Of a stretch of DNA of 64,000 nucleotides, positions 53,660-62,687 are shown one piece after another. Positions within the stretch are counted from its first letter, which is position 1; each line of letters opens with the position of its first letter. The stretch is taken from assembly GCA_017473015.1 (NCBI GenBank), contig JAFUNP010000007.1, positions 1-64,000 on the forward strand, read 5' to 3'. The notes below the pieces were generated by a model, which saw only the letters and a program-made list of their open reading frames with translations, did not search any database and had not been told where the DNA came from. The translations under genes were made by a program, and so were the position numbers. Source of the DNA: Oscillospiraceae bacterium (GTDB lineage: Bacteria; Bacillota; Clostridia; Oscillospirales; Ruminococcaceae).

Positions 53660-54535
53660 ATGAGAGCAGACAATAAATGGCAGGATTACAGACTGCTGGA
53701 TGCCACTGACGGCTACCGTCTGGAAAGCTGGGGCGGCGTTATTCTGGTGCGCCCTGACCCTCAGGTTGTGTGGAAATTTGACAAACGCAGCCCTATGTGG
53801 GACAAAGCTCACGCCGTGTATCATCGTTCCACAAAAGGCGGCGGACAGTGGGAATACCGCAAAAAATTCCCGGCAGAATGGAATATCGGCTATGATAATA
53901 TGACATTCAAGGTTACTCCTACCGGTTTCAAACACACCGGTATTTTCCCTGAACAGGCCACAAACTGGGACGAATATGCCCGTATGATTGCCAAAGAGGG
54001 CAGGGAACTGAATATACTCAACCTTTTCGGCTACACAGGCGGTGCTACACTGGCCTGTGCCGCAGCCGGTGCAAAGGTTTGCCATGTGGACGCATCCAAA
54101 GGCGTGGTTGCATGGGGCAAAGAAAATGCACAGCTGTCCGGACTGGCCGACAGACCTATCCGCTGGATAGTGGACGACTGTATCAAATTTGTACAGCGAG
54201 AAATCCGCCGCGGCAACAAATACGACGGCATTATCATGGACCCGCCAAGCTACGGCCGCGGTCCTAATGGCGAAGTGTGGAAACTGGAAGACAATATTTT
54301 CCAGCTCTTACAGCTTTGTGTTCAGATTCTTTCTGACGACCCTCTCTTTGTAGCCGTAAACAGCTACACCACCGGCGTGTCCCCGAGCGTAATGGAATAT
54401 ATGCTGGATGTGCTTATGAGAGACAAATATAAAGGCCATGTTTCCGCCCAGGAAATCGGTCTTAAAGTAGAATCTACCGGCATGGCTCTGCCATGCGGCA
54501 GTACAGCATTCTGGAAAAAAGAAGGTCATGAATAA
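53660..54535 (+). CDS. class I SAM-dependent methyltransferase (RlmI/COG1092-like)
   Basis: The 291-residue protein resembles the catalytic domain of the RlmI/YccW group of rRNA methyltransferases: motif I NLFGYTGGATLACAAAGA near 117-134, an acidic residue after beta-2 (CHVDASKGVV) and motif IV IIMDPPSYGRG near 192. The N-terminal PUA domain found in E. coli RlmI is absent; instead there is a beta-rich segment with WEYRKKFPAEW. It is probably an RNA methyltransferase, with target unproven. It is 52 bp after glmM, and ecfA1 begins at its stop codon. Confidence 0.88.
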   Translation: MRADNKWQDYRLLDATDGYRLESWGGVILVRPDPQVVWKFDKRSPMWDKAHAVYHRSTKGGGQWEYRKKFPAEWNIGYDNMTFKVTPTGFKHTGIFPEQATNWDEYARMIAKEGRELNILNLFGYTGGATLACAAAGAKVCHVDASKGVVAWGKENAQLSGLADRPIRWIVDDCIKFVQREIRRGNKYDGIIMDPPSYGRGPNGEVWKLEDNIFQLLQLCVQILSDDPLFVAVNSYTTGVSPSVMEYMLDVLMRDKYKGHVSAQEIGLKVESTGMALPCGSTAFWKKEGHE

Positions 54536-54536
54536 T

Positions 54537-55373
54537 ATGAGCATTATGTTAAATGCAGAAAATGTCTGGTTCCGCTATTCACAGGAAGGGGACTGGGCAC
54601 TGAAAGATATTTCCCTGCAGGTTGAAAAAGGTGAGTTTGTGGCGGTGCTGGGCTCCAATGGTTGCGGCAAATCCACACTGGCAAAGCTGTTTAATGCCAT
54701 TCTCCTGCCTGAAAAGGGCGATATTATTGTGGAAGGAATCAATACAAAGGAAGAGGAAAAACTGCTGGATATCCGCCAGAAAGTGGGTATGGTTTTTCAG
54801 AATCCTGACAATCAGATTGTTGCCACTGTAGTAGAGGAAGATGTGGCTTTTGCTCTGGAAAATATGGGGGTTCCGCCACGGGAAATCCGCACCAGAATTG
54901 ATGAAGCCATGCAGTCCGCCGGCATCTATAAGCACAGGGAAAAAGGCCCTCACCAGCTGTCCGGCGGTCAGAAACAGCGTGTGGCTATTGCAGGCATTAT
55001 TGCCATGCGACCTGACTGTATCGTTCTGGACGAACCTACAGCTATGCTTGACCCTTACGGCCGCGAAGCTGTAATCAACACAGTAAAAAAACTGAACAAA
55101 GAGTACGGCATCACTGTGGTGCTGATTACCCACTATATGACAGAAGCTGCCCAGGCTGACCGTATCGTTGTAATGACCAAGGGCAAAATAGAGAAAATGG
55201 GAACACCGAAAGAAATTTTTTCCCAGGTGGAATACATGCAGTCACTGGCACTGGATGTGCCACAGACCAGCGCCCTTGCTTATGAAATCAACAAACACGG
55301 TTTCAATCTGTCCACCGAGGCTATTTCCATCGATGAATGTGCCGCACAGCTTTATAAATTTCTGGAGGAGTAA
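54537..55373 (+). CDS. ecfA1: energy-coupling factor transporter ATPase EcfA1
   Basis: EcfA1 is one of two ATPases of the group II ECF module that energises interchangeable S-components for vitamins or metals. The protein has Walker A GSNGCGKSTLAKLF near 42, the Q-loop MVFQNPDNQI, signature LSGGQKQRVAIAG, Walker B CIVLDEPTAML and the switch His in LITHYMTEA. I use the ATG at 54537 (278 aa); the one at 54528 is only 2 nt from the AGAAGG site, so the exact start is uncertain. It begins around the stop of the methyltransferase gene. No S-component is nearby. Confidence 0.95.
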   Translation: MSIMLNAENVWFRYSQEGDWALKDISLQVEKGEFVAVLGSNGCGKSTLAKLFNAILLPEKGDIIVEGINTKEEEKLLDIRQKVGMVFQNPDNQIVATVVEEDVAFALENMGVPPREIRTRIDEAMQSAGIYKHREKGPHQLSGGQKQRVAIAGIIAMRPDCIVLDEPTAMLDPYGREAVINTVKKLNKEYGITVVLITHYMTEAAQADRIVVMTKGKIEKMGTPKEIFSQVEYMQSLALDVPQTSALAYEINKHGFNLSTEAISIDECAAQLYKFLEE

Positions 55374-55376
55374 ATT

Positions 55377-56249
55377 ATGTCAATATTAAAAGTTGAAAAT
55401 CTCTCCTACACATACAACGAGGGTATGCCGGGTGCCACAAAAGCACTGGACAACATCAACCTGGAAATCGAACCGGGCACTTTTGTAGGTGTTATCGGTC
55501 ACACAGGCTGTGGTAAAAGTACACTTATCAGCCATTTCAACGGCCTGACCAAGCCGCAGTCCGGCAGAATCCTGCTGGACGGCAGAGACATCTGGAAAGA
55601 TTACGACGATATCCGTCAGGTGCGCTTCAGTGTAGGTCTGGTTTTCCAGTATCCGGAATATCAGCTGTTTGAAGAAACCTGCTACAAAGATATAGCTTTT
55701 GGTCCTAAAAATATGGGGCTGAATGAAGAGGAAATCGACCGCCGAGTAAAAATGGCGGCAGAATTCTGTGGAGTTACAGAAAAAATGCTGGCAGGCTCAC
55801 CTTTTGACCTGTCCGGCGGTCAGAAACGCCGTGTGGCTATTGCGGGTATCATCGCTATGATGCCTAAACTTCTGGTGCTGGACGAACCCTGTGCCGGCCT
55901 GGACCCTGAGGGCAGAGAACTGATTCTCTCCCAGGTGAAAAACTACCAGCAGACCACAGGCAGCACAGTTATTCTTGTTTCCCATTCCATGGAAGACATC
56001 GCCAACTATGCTGACATGGTGCTGGTTATGGAAAACGGTCAGGTGTATAATTATGACACCACCGAAAATGTTTTCGCTGATGCGGAAAATCTGGCGCGAA
56101 TGGGTCTGGGTATTCCCGATATAACAAAGGTTTTTCTGAAACTGAAGGAAATGGGTGTGGATGTGGGCACCGATGTGTACACCATACCTTATGCAGTGAA
56201 ATCGCTGCTTAAATACAAAGAGGCAAAGAGGGGTGAGAAAAATGCTTAA
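55377..56249 (+). CDS. ecfA2: energy-coupling factor transporter ATPase EcfA2
   Basis: EcfA2 is the second ECF ATPase and pairs with EcfA1 on the EcfT coupling helices. The 290-residue protein has Walker A GHTGCGKSTLISHF, LVFQYPEYQLF in the Q-loop, signature LSGGQKRRVAIAG, Walker B LLVLDEPCAGLDP, and the switch VSHSME. The ribosome site is GGAGGAG. Its stop lies inside the start of ecfT (8-nt overlap). Confidence 0.96.
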   Translation: MSILKVENLSYTYNEGMPGATKALDNINLEIEPGTFVGVIGHTGCGKSTLISHFNGLTKPQSGRILLDGRDIWKDYDDIRQVRFSVGLVFQYPEYQLFEETCYKDIAFGPKNMGLNEEEIDRRVKMAAEFCGVTEKMLAGSPFDLSGGQKRRVAIAGIIAMMPKLLVLDEPCAGLDPEGRELILSQVKNYQQTTGSTVILVSHSMEDIANYADMVLVMENGQVYNYDTTENVFADAENLARMGLGIPDITKVFLKLKEMGVDVGTDVYTIPYAVKSLLKYKEAKRGEKNA

Positions 56250-57057
56250 AGACATTACCATTGGTCAGCATTTTCCAGGCAAAAGTCCGGTACACAACCT
56301 TGATGCCAGACTGAAAATAGTTATCACAGTGTTGTTTGTGATAGTCCGGTTTATGAGCACAAACTTCCCCGGCCTTATACTGTCCGGCGTGTTTGTATTG
56401 GCTATGTACAAACTCAGTGGAATTCCGCTGAAAATGCTGAAAAAAAGCATCAAACCGTTGATGCCTCTGATTGTGTTCACGGTTATTCTCAATCTGTTTT
56501 TTATCAAGGGTGAAACACCGCTGATAAAGCTGGGATTTGTGGAAATTTACCCTGAAGCAGTGATGTTTATTATAGTTATGATTTCCCGTATCCTGCTGCT
56601 TATCTGCGGCACATCACTGCTTACCTACACCACCAGCACCATCGCGCTGACTGATGGTCTGGAAGCGCTGATGAAACCTCTTAATAAAATCAATTTCCCT
56701 GTACATGAAATGGCCATGATGATGACCATTGCACTGCGCTTTATTCCTACATTGATTGAAGAAACAGAAAAGATTATGAACGCCCAGAAATCCCGCGGCG
56801 CTCTGTTGGACTCCGGCAGTTTTTCAGATAAAATCAAGGCTCTTGTACCTATTCTGGTGCCGCTGTTTATTTCTGCTTTCCGCCGTGCCGAAGAACTGGC
56901 CACCGCTATGGAATGCCGCTGTTACCACGGCGGTGAGGGCCGCACACGCCTGCGCCAGCTGAAAATAACCAATGACGACATCAGATATACAGCTGTATGC
57001 ATGGTGACTTTTGCAGTTATCCTTTCCATGAAACTTTTCTTTACACGGGTGATTTAA
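56242..57057 (+). CDS. ecfT: energy-coupling factor transporter transmembrane protein EcfT
   Basis: EcfT is the scaffold that joins the two ATPases to S-components. I start at the ATG at 56242 (271 aa), after AGAGGGG. Five or six hydrophobic segments are seen, then the coupling helices with the two Arg motifs that contact the ATPases: QKSRGALLD near 182 and MECRCYHGG near 218 (ARG-type motifs in SRG and CRC form). It overlaps ecfA2 by 8 nt and ends one base before truA. Confidence 0.94.
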   Translation: MLKDITIGQHFPGKSPVHNLDARLKIVITVLFVIVRFMSTNFPGLILSGVFVLAMYKLSGIPLKMLKKSIKPLMPLIVFTVILNLFFIKGETPLIKLGFVEIYPEAVMFIIVMISRILLLICGTSLLTYTTSTIALTDGLEALMKPLNKINFPVHEMAMMMTIALRFIPTLIEETEKIMNAQKSRGALLDSGSFSDKIKALVPILVPLFISAFRRAEELATAMECRCYHGGEGRTRLRQLKITNDDIRYTAVCMVTFAVILSMKLFFTRVI

Positions 57058-57058
57058 G

Positions 57059-57796
57059 GTGAATGTACTTATAAAACTGGCCTATGATGGCACAGACTAC
57101 TGCGGTTTTCAGATACAGGATGATGTGCCCACAGTGTTTGGAGTGTTTCAGGATGCTCTGGTGAAAATACTGGGCCACACCACTGATATAAAAGGCTGTT
57201 CCAGAACAGACAGCGGTGTTCATGCAAAGGAATTCTGCCTCAGCTTTAAAACTGAAAAGCAGCTGAATCTTCACCGCCTGCCCCTGGCACTGAATGCCAA
57301 TCTTCCGGCAGACATCCGAGTGAAAGAAGCGCTGCAGGTTGAGGACGATTTCCACGCCCGTTATTCATCAAAAGGCAAAGAGTACACATACTATATACTC
57401 AACAGCCATATTGATGACCCTTTTACGAATAAATACTATTATAAAGTGGCCACACCACTTGATGCTGAACGGATGCACCGGGCAGCACAGCACTATGTGG
57501 GTACCCATGATTTCCGTTCGTTTATGGCGGCAAAATCAAAAATTACTGACTGTGTGCGCACAGTCTATTCTGCCCGTGTGGAAAGGGAAGGGAATATGAT
57601 AAAGTTTATCGTGTCCGCTGACGGCTACCTGTACAATATGGTACGCATTATGGTGGGTACTCTGTTGGATGTGGGCAAAGGCATCACCACACCGGACCAT
57701 GTGCAGCAGGTTATCGCCGCCACCGACAGGTTACGGGCCGGTGCCACAGTCCCACCTCAGGGCCTGTTTCTGACAAAAGTGTTTTATGATTTATAG
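57059..57796 (+). CDS. truA: tRNA pseudouridine synthase A
   Basis: TruA makes pseudouridine at positions 38-40 of tRNA anticodon arms. The GTG at 57059 gives 245 residues beginning MNVLIKLAYDGTDYCGFQIQ, the standard TruA opening. The catalytic Asp is in SRTDSGVHA near 50, and NMVRIMVGTLLDVG is the conserved C-terminal element. The ribosome site is poor, so coupling to ecfT (stop one base before) is likely. In many Firmicutes ecfA1-ecfA2-ecfT-truA sits within a ribosomal-protein cluster (rplQ upstream, rplM-rpsI downstream); here those flanks are absent. Confidence 0.97.
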   Translation: MNVLIKLAYDGTDYCGFQIQDDVPTVFGVFQDALVKILGHTTDIKGCSRTDSGVHAKEFCLSFKTEKQLNLHRLPLALNANLPADIRVKEALQVEDDFHARYSSKGKEYTYYILNSHIDDPFTNKYYYKVATPLDAERMHRAAQHYVGTHDFRSFMAAKSKITDCVRTVYSARVEREGNMIKFIVSADGYLYNMVRIMVGTLLDVGKGITTPDHVQQVIAATDRLRAGATVPPQGLFLTKVFYDL

Positions 57797-57802
57797 TAGA
57801 AA

Positions 57803-58005
57803 AAACGCTGAAAGCGTTGTTACTTTTGAGACCAAAAGTAACCAAAAGTCCCGGGGGTAAGCGTAGCGCCAGAGCGGTTCGTCTGAAAGACGAAACACGA
57901 GTTAGTCCTTGCGAGTGTAGCGGGGCGACTCGCCCATGCCTTGCCGCGGTGACGCATGGCGGCATGATGGCTGCGCCATCACCGGCGTAAGCTACGCTTA
58001 ACCCC
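57803..58005. repeat. hairpin-rich intergenic repeat region after truA
   Basis: This stretch holds AACGCT/AGCGTT and GTTACTTTT/AAAAGTAAC palindromes, then TCGTCT/AGACGA, GTGATGG-like stems and others in a row. The first two could terminate truA. The second is a widespread type of clostridial intergenic repeat. No coding potential is seen. Confidence 0.65.
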
Positions 58006-58153
58006 AACGCGGAATATGTACATAACTGCCTTACATACTACAGCGCTACTGCACGCAATTCCGCGTGCACCGCGCACAAATGTTTATTATATTATCGGCA
58101 AATACATATTTATATAAGGCGGGCGTTGCACCCCGCCATTCCACCACCCCGCG
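58006..58153 (+). repeat. 147-bp structured dispersed repeat, copy B
   Basis: This copy matches 52047-52192. The hairpin at 58050-58069 is TGCACGC/GCGTGCA, and the one at 58118-58137 is GGCGGG/CCCGCC, each perfectly paired although the bases differ from copy A. The outer arms AATATGTA/TACATATT are kept. It ends 73 bp before the DUF5711 gene and has the same orientation as that gene. Confidence 0.75.
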
Positions 58154-58179
58154 TAGGGGACGATGCCCTCATCGTCCCG
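58153..58179. repeat. GTAGGGG hairpin unit
   Basis: The unit is GTAGGG, then GGACGATG/CATCGTCC around CC, then CG. It belongs to the family clustered at 63251-63388 and directly follows copy B of the 147-bp repeat. Confidence 0.65.
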
Positions 58180-58226
58180 TATATGTATCAAAATAAAATG
58201 GCTGACCACAGCCCAAAGGATTTTTA

Positions 58227-59402
58227 ATGAGTGAAAAAAGGATAAGCCGTAAAGAACTGGCAAAACAGAACAGAAAAAAGAATAAAAGACGCAAAAACCT
58301 GCGTACACTGATGATAGTTGCCATCACTGCGGTGCTGGTATATATCACCGGTATATATGGTGCGTCACTGGCTTATCTGGGCGATTTTGTGGCCAGCGGC
58401 ATGACCTATCTGCAAATAGGCAAGGGTTTCCCTGTGGAGGATGATTTTTCCACCTTTCTTCAGGGCGGCAATATGGGCAGCGGCCTGGCTGTGCTGACAC
58501 AGGACAGCTTTCTGGTGTACTCTCCCACCGGTAAAAATGTTTTCAGCTACAGCCATTCTATGCAGAACCCTGCCATGGATTCATCAGAAAACAGGGCGGT
58601 CATATATGAACGCAACCGGACATCTCTGAAAATAGCTAATAATCACAATATTCTTTTTCACAAGGAAATGTCAAACAGTATTATCCACGCAGATATTTCC
58701 GACTCCAACCGCGTAGCAGTTACCACCCGTTCCGACAGCTACAATGGAGAAGTGACTGTATACAACTACAATATGGAGGAGCGATTTGTGTGGTACTGTG
58801 CCCGGGGTTTCCCTGTGTACAGTGTGCTGTCTGACAGCGGCAGAACCATGGCTGTCTGCGCAGTGCAGACTGTAAACGGTCTGCTGCAAAGCGATATTTA
58901 CGTTATAGATGCAGCCAAAGGCCGGGAAAAATTCACAGTTTCCGGCGGCGCATACCCGCATAAAATAATTTTTATTGATGATGACAATATGTTGGTAGCC
59001 TATTCTGACAGACTGGTTATCTACAACACACGGTCCGGTGAGATACGGGCCACATACCGGCCTGGCGTCGGCAGCCTGCTGGCTGTGGAAAACGCCTCGC
59101 CTTATATCGCCGCTACCTTTGGCGGCTATACCGGAGGCCAGACATCTTATACTGTTCTGCTGTCCCGGACTTTTGAAGAAAAATTAAAGCTTGAAATACC
59201 TGAAAGAGTAAAGGATTTGTCACTGTCACACTCCAGACTGTATATACTGGGAGAAGAAAATCTGTACGAATACGACTATGCTGCCACACTGCTGAACACT
59301 GTGTATACTGGCAGCCTTACTCACGGTCTGGTCACATGGAACGGTACAATCCTGATGGATTCCACTGCACTGACAAAGGTGGAAAAAACAAAAAGTAGGT
59401 GA
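58227..59402 (+). CDS. DUF5711 family membrane-anchored protein
   Basis: This 391-residue protein matches DUF5711. After a very basic N-terminal segment (KELAKQNRKKNKRRKNLR), one membrane helix (about 29-53) anchors a large extracellular domain of repeated beta-blades, with many Tyr/Asp-rich strands (VLTQDSFLVYSPTGKNVFSY, YVIDAAKG), consistent with a beta-propeller. Function is unknown. The CvpA-family gene starts 5 bp later and a ClpE-like ATPase follows, suggesting a role at the envelope. The start follows GGATTTTT weakly, so the ribosome site is poor. Confidence 0.85.
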   Translation: MSEKRISRKELAKQNRKKNKRRKNLRTLMIVAITAVLVYITGIYGASLAYLGDFVASGMTYLQIGKGFPVEDDFSTFLQGGNMGSGLAVLTQDSFLVYSPTGKNVFSYSHSMQNPAMDSSENRAVIYERNRTSLKIANNHNILFHKEMSNSIIHADISDSNRVAVTTRSDSYNGEVTVYNYNMEERFVWYCARGFPVYSVLSDSGRTMAVCAVQTVNGLLQSDIYVIDAAKGREKFTVSGGAYPHKIIFIDDDNMLVAYSDRLVIYNTRSGEIRATYRPGVGSLLAVENASPYIAATFGGYTGGQTSYTVLLSRTFEEKLKLEIPERVKDLSLSHSRLYILGEENLYEYDYAATLLNTVYTGSLTHGLVTWNGTILMDSTALTKVEKTKSR

Positions 59403-59407
59403 TAAAC

Positions 59408-60103
59408 ATGACAGATACAGCTATGATTATTGATATTATTTTTCTGGCTGTACTTTTGATAACTGCTATCCGTGCCTGGATAGACGGCTTTTTTACATCT
59501 GTAATCAGGCTTGCCGGCACATTGGGCAGCGTGTTTGCCGGGTGGTATGTTTCACAGAATTACACCGGCTATATATTCGAAAATTATCTCCGCCGGCCTC
59601 TCACAGAACGCGCTTACAACTTTCTTGTACAGGCCAGCCGGGACATAGATATAAAAACAGCTCTTTCATCAGTCATTGGTAACTGGCCCCAGGATTTTCT
59701 GGATACAGTGCTGGTAAAAGCTGAGGAAGTAATGGCACAGATTCTGGTGCCTACCATGGATTCTGCAGTTTACCTGGTGAATGAATTTATCGCACCTGTG
59801 GTTACAGCATGCCTGTCCATAGTGCTGTTTCTGGTGTGCTTTGCCGCCGTGCGTATAGTATGCTCACTGCTGGCTGGTATGTTTAAAACAGTGAACAAAG
59901 TACCTGTACTGGGTACAGCCAATCGTATGGCAGGTTTTGCCAGCGGTCTGGTAATCGGCTGTGTAAATATCATATTATTATCATTTTTACTCAGTATAAT
60001 AGTGATTGTTACAGGGGACTCTCTCTCATTTCTCAATGCAGAGATTATCGCCGCAAGCCGCGTAATGGCGGTCACATCGGCGCTGAACCCCTTTTTACCA
60101 TAA
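59408..60103 (+). CDS. CvpA family membrane protein
   Basis: The 231-residue product belongs to the CvpA family, membrane proteins named for colicin V production. It has an N-terminal hydrophobic hairpin, then the family core near 140-200 (VYLVNEFIAPVVTACLSIVLF, KVPVLGTANRMAGFASGLVIG). I start at 59408 after AGGTGAT, with a GTG three codons earlier as alternative. Its gene lies 5 bp after the DUF5711 gene and 23 bp before the ClpE-like gene, so the three are probably one operon. Confidence 0.88.
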   Translation: MTDTAMIIDIIFLAVLLITAIRAWIDGFFTSVIRLAGTLGSVFAGWYVSQNYTGYIFENYLRRPLTERAYNFLVQASRDIDIKTALSSVIGNWPQDFLDTVLVKAEEVMAQILVPTMDSAVYLVNEFIAPVVTACLSIVLFLVCFAAVRIVCSLLAGMFKTVNKVPVLGTANRMAGFASGLVIGCVNIILLSFLLSIIVIVTGDSLSFLNAEIIAASRVMAVTSALNPFLP

Positions 60104-60126
60104 ATTTGTTATAAGGAGATGATTTT

Positions 60127-62409
60127 ATGCTTTGTGAAAGATGCAAAAAACGCCCCGCAATGATATACATCCAGTCCAATGAAGGCGGTCAGATGAAAAG
60201 TAAAGGTTACTGTCTGACCTGCGCTAAAGAGCTGGGCATAAAGCCTGTTGATGACATGATGAAAAAAATGGGCATTGATGAAAACGCCCTGAAAGCCATG
60301 GAAGAACAGATGGACAGCTTTATGAAAGACAATATGGATGAAAATGGTGATTTCAATTTCGCCAACCTCCTGGGCGGCATGGGTATGCCTGGTGAAGATT
60401 TTGAAAATGATTACGATGACGAATTTGAACAGGGCGGTTCATCCACCATTCCTTTCGGCAAAGATGATGCCAAAGAAGATAAAAAGGATAAAAAGAAAAA
60501 GAACAAGCGCAAATTCCTTGACCAGTACTGCGAAAACCTTACAAAAAAAGCCAACGAAGGCAAAATCGACAACATTATCGGCAGAAACAATGAAATCTAC
60601 CGCACTATCCAGATTCTCTGCCGCCGTCAGAAAAACAACCCTTGCCTTATAGGTGAGGCCGGTGTAGGTAAAACTGCTATCGCAGAAGGCATCGCCTTGA
60701 AAATCAGCCGCGGAGAAGTACCGCAGAAGCTGAAAAACAAAGAAATTTACCTGGTGAATATGACAAACCTGGTGGCAGGCACACAGTTCCGCGGCCAGTT
60801 TGAAGCAAGGGTGAAAAGCCTGATTGGTGAAGTTAAGGAAAACGGCAATATCATTCTGTTTATTGACGAAATCCACACTATCACCGGTGCAGGCGATTCC
60901 GAAGGTGCAATGAATGCAGGCAACATCCTGAAACCTGCCCTTTCCCGTGGCGAAATTCAGGTTATAGGTGCTACCACATTCAATGAATACCGCAAATTCA
61001 TCGAAAAAGATGCTGCTCTGGAGCGTCGCTTCCAGCCTGTAAAGGTGGAAGAGCCATCAATCAGCGATACTATTGATATTATCTCTGGTGTAAAACAGTA
61101 TTACGAAGAATACCACCATGTACAGGTGCCGCAGAACATTGTGGACCTGACAGTGCGCATGAGTGAAAAATACATCACAGACCGTTTCCTGCCGGACAAA
61201 GCAATCGACCTGCTGGACGAAGCCTGTGCCTGCTGTAACCTGCGCCATACTGAAATCAGCGACTGGCTGATGAAGAAAGAAGAACTGGATGTACTGACCT
61301 CCACTCTGGAACAGCTGCAGAACGAATCCGCTCCTGATTATGAGCAGATTGCCCATGTACGCCGGAAGATGTTCGGCATAGAGGAAGAAGAAAAACAGCT
61401 CAGTGAAAAGGTGAAAAACATTGCTGTGGAAATCGATGATATCGCAAAGGTTATCCAACTGTGGACCGGTATCAGCGCTGTTAAAGTAAAGGAGAGCGAA
61501 TTCAACAAAGTTGCAAATCTGGAAGCAAAACTGAAAGAACATATCAAAGGTCAGGACGAAGCTGTTTCCCTTGTGGCGAAAGCTATCAAGCGCAACCGCG
61601 CCGGTATTTCCGGCCGCAACCGCCCTGCCAGCTTCCTGTTTGTAGGCCCTACAGGTGTGGGTAAAACTGAGCTGGTCAAGCAGCTTGCCAGTCAGCTGTT
61701 CGATACAGTTGACCCGCTTATTCGTTTTGATATGTCTGAGTTTATGGAAAAACATGCAGTTTCCCGTCTGGTTGGCTCACCTCCTGGATATGTAGGCTAT
61801 GACGAAGCCGGCCAGCTGACAGAAAAAGTGCGCAGAAAACCATACTCTGTGGTGCTGTTTGACGAAATCGAAAAAGCTCACCCTGATGTTATGAATATCC
61901 TGCTGCAAATTCTGGACGAAGGCAAAATCAACGATGCACAGGGCAGAACAGTAAACTTTGAAAATACTGTTATCGCCATGACATCAAACGCCGGCAGCAG
62001 TGACAAAGTAGGCCAGACAGGTTTTGGCGGAACAGTTGCCGATATGTCCAGAGAAAAGACTATGCGCGCTCTCAACAGTTTCCTCCGTCCTGAATTCCTG
62101 GCCCGTATTGACGAAATCGTGGTGTTTGACCCTCTGAATGAAGAAACACTTACTGATATTGCTGACCTGATGCTGACAGAGTATGTGAAACCAATGCAGC
62201 AGAAGGGTATCTCCCTCACATGGGATAAAGAGGTGCTGTCTCTTATCTGTAAAAAAGCTCAGGGTGGCAAATTCGGCGCCCGTGATATCCGCCGCGTTAT
62301 CCGCAAGGAAATTGAGGACAAAATCGCTGAAATTATTGTGGAACAGCAGGCTGTTTCCACTGTCTATGTGTATACTGACGGTGAAGAAATTGCAGTTACT
62401 GCCAAATAA
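60127..62409 (+). CDS. ClpE-like ATPase with N-terminal zinc finger
   Basis: This Clp/Hsp100 ATPase probably unfolds proteins for ClpP. The 760-residue protein has an N-terminal zinc-finger-like C3-x2-C6 ... C29-x2-C32, as in ClpE and McsA, and lacks the usual Clp_N repeats. A long acidic-then-Lys-rich linker (about 60-130) leads to AAA+ domain 1 (Walker A GEAGVGKT near 176), a UVR-like/coiled middle region (about 390-450), AAA+ domain 2 (Walker A GPTGVGKT near 507) and a C-terminal D2-small domain. The start follows AAGGAG. ClpP and the CtsR/McsAB repressor genes are not in the window. Confidence 0.92.
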   Translation: MLCERCKKRPAMIYIQSNEGGQMKSKGYCLTCAKELGIKPVDDMMKKMGIDENALKAMEEQMDSFMKDNMDENGDFNFANLLGGMGMPGEDFENDYDDEFEQGGSSTIPFGKDDAKEDKKDKKKKNKRKFLDQYCENLTKKANEGKIDNIIGRNNEIYRTIQILCRRQKNNPCLIGEAGVGKTAIAEGIALKISRGEVPQKLKNKEIYLVNMTNLVAGTQFRGQFEARVKSLIGEVKENGNIILFIDEIHTITGAGDSEGAMNAGNILKPALSRGEIQVIGATTFNEYRKFIEKDAALERRFQPVKVEEPSISDTIDIISGVKQYYEEYHHVQVPQNIVDLTVRMSEKYITDRFLPDKAIDLLDEACACCNLRHTEISDWLMKKEELDVLTSTLEQLQNESAPDYEQIAHVRRKMFGIEEEEKQLSEKVKNIAVEIDDIAKVIQLWTGISAVKVKESEFNKVANLEAKLKEHIKGQDEAVSLVAKAIKRNRAGISGRNRPASFLFVGPTGVGKTELVKQLASQLFDTVDPLIRFDMSEFMEKHAVSRLVGSPPGYVGYDEAGQLTEKVRRKPYSVVLFDEIEKAHPDVMNILLQILDEGKINDAQGRTVNFENTVIAMTSNAGSSDKVGQTGFGGTVADMSREKTMRALNSFLRPEFLARIDEIVVFDPLNEETLTDIADLMLTEYVKPMQQKGISLTWDKEVLSLICKKAQGGKFGARDIRRVIRKEIEDKIAEIIVEQQAVSTVYVYTDGEEIAVTAK

Positions 62410-62434
62410 TTGATATATTAATAAATGTATAGCT

Positions 62435-62463
62435 AAACAGGTCGGTTTTACCGGCCTGTTTTG
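62435..62463 (+). terminator. terminator of the DUF5711-CvpA-ClpE operon
   Basis: The stem AAACAGGTCGG/CCGGCCTGTTT (loop TTTTA) is followed by TTGTG. It lies about 25 bp after the ClpE-like stop. Confidence 0.85.
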
Positions 62464-62512
62464 TGTATTCTGCTGTTTATTGTAAAAAATAAAAAAAATC
62501 ATACTGATTTTA

Positions 62513-62541
62513 TTGAAAAATTCTTTGTTTGGTGGTAGAAT
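62513..62541 (+). promoter_or_regulatory. sigma-A promoter for sipW
   Basis: TTGAAA (62513-62518) and TAGAAT (62536-62541) have a 17-bp spacer, and TG precedes the -10 box. The -10 region repeats the 14 bases at the CPBP promoter exactly. The resulting leader would be about 140 nt. Confidence 0.7.
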
Positions 62542-62561
62542 AAAGTGAATACATATGAAAC

Positions 62562-62587
62562 GCAGTACTTATTTTTATAAGTATTGC
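62562..62587 (+). other. leader hairpin before sipW
   Basis: An 11-bp stem GCAGTACTTAT/ATAAGTATTGC with a TTTT loop lies early in the predicted sipW leader. It has no T run directly after it. Confidence 0.5.
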
Positions 62588-62614
62588 TGTTTCTCGTCAT
62601 AAACAAGCGAATAT

Positions 62615-62645
62615 TTATGCATAAAAATACCGTATTTATGCATAA
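62615..62645. promoter_or_regulatory. paired TTATGCATAA palindromes before sipW
   Basis: The perfect 10-bp palindrome TTATGCATAA occurs at 62615-62624 and 62636-62645, 21 bp centre to centre (two helical turns). The sites lie 43-73 bp before the sipW start codon and downstream of the predicted promoter, as expected for a cooperative repressor or roadblock site. No regulator is identified. Confidence 0.55.
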
Positions 62646-62687
62646 TACTTCAATTTAATTAATTTGTTTCGAAAGGCAAAAAGCTGA

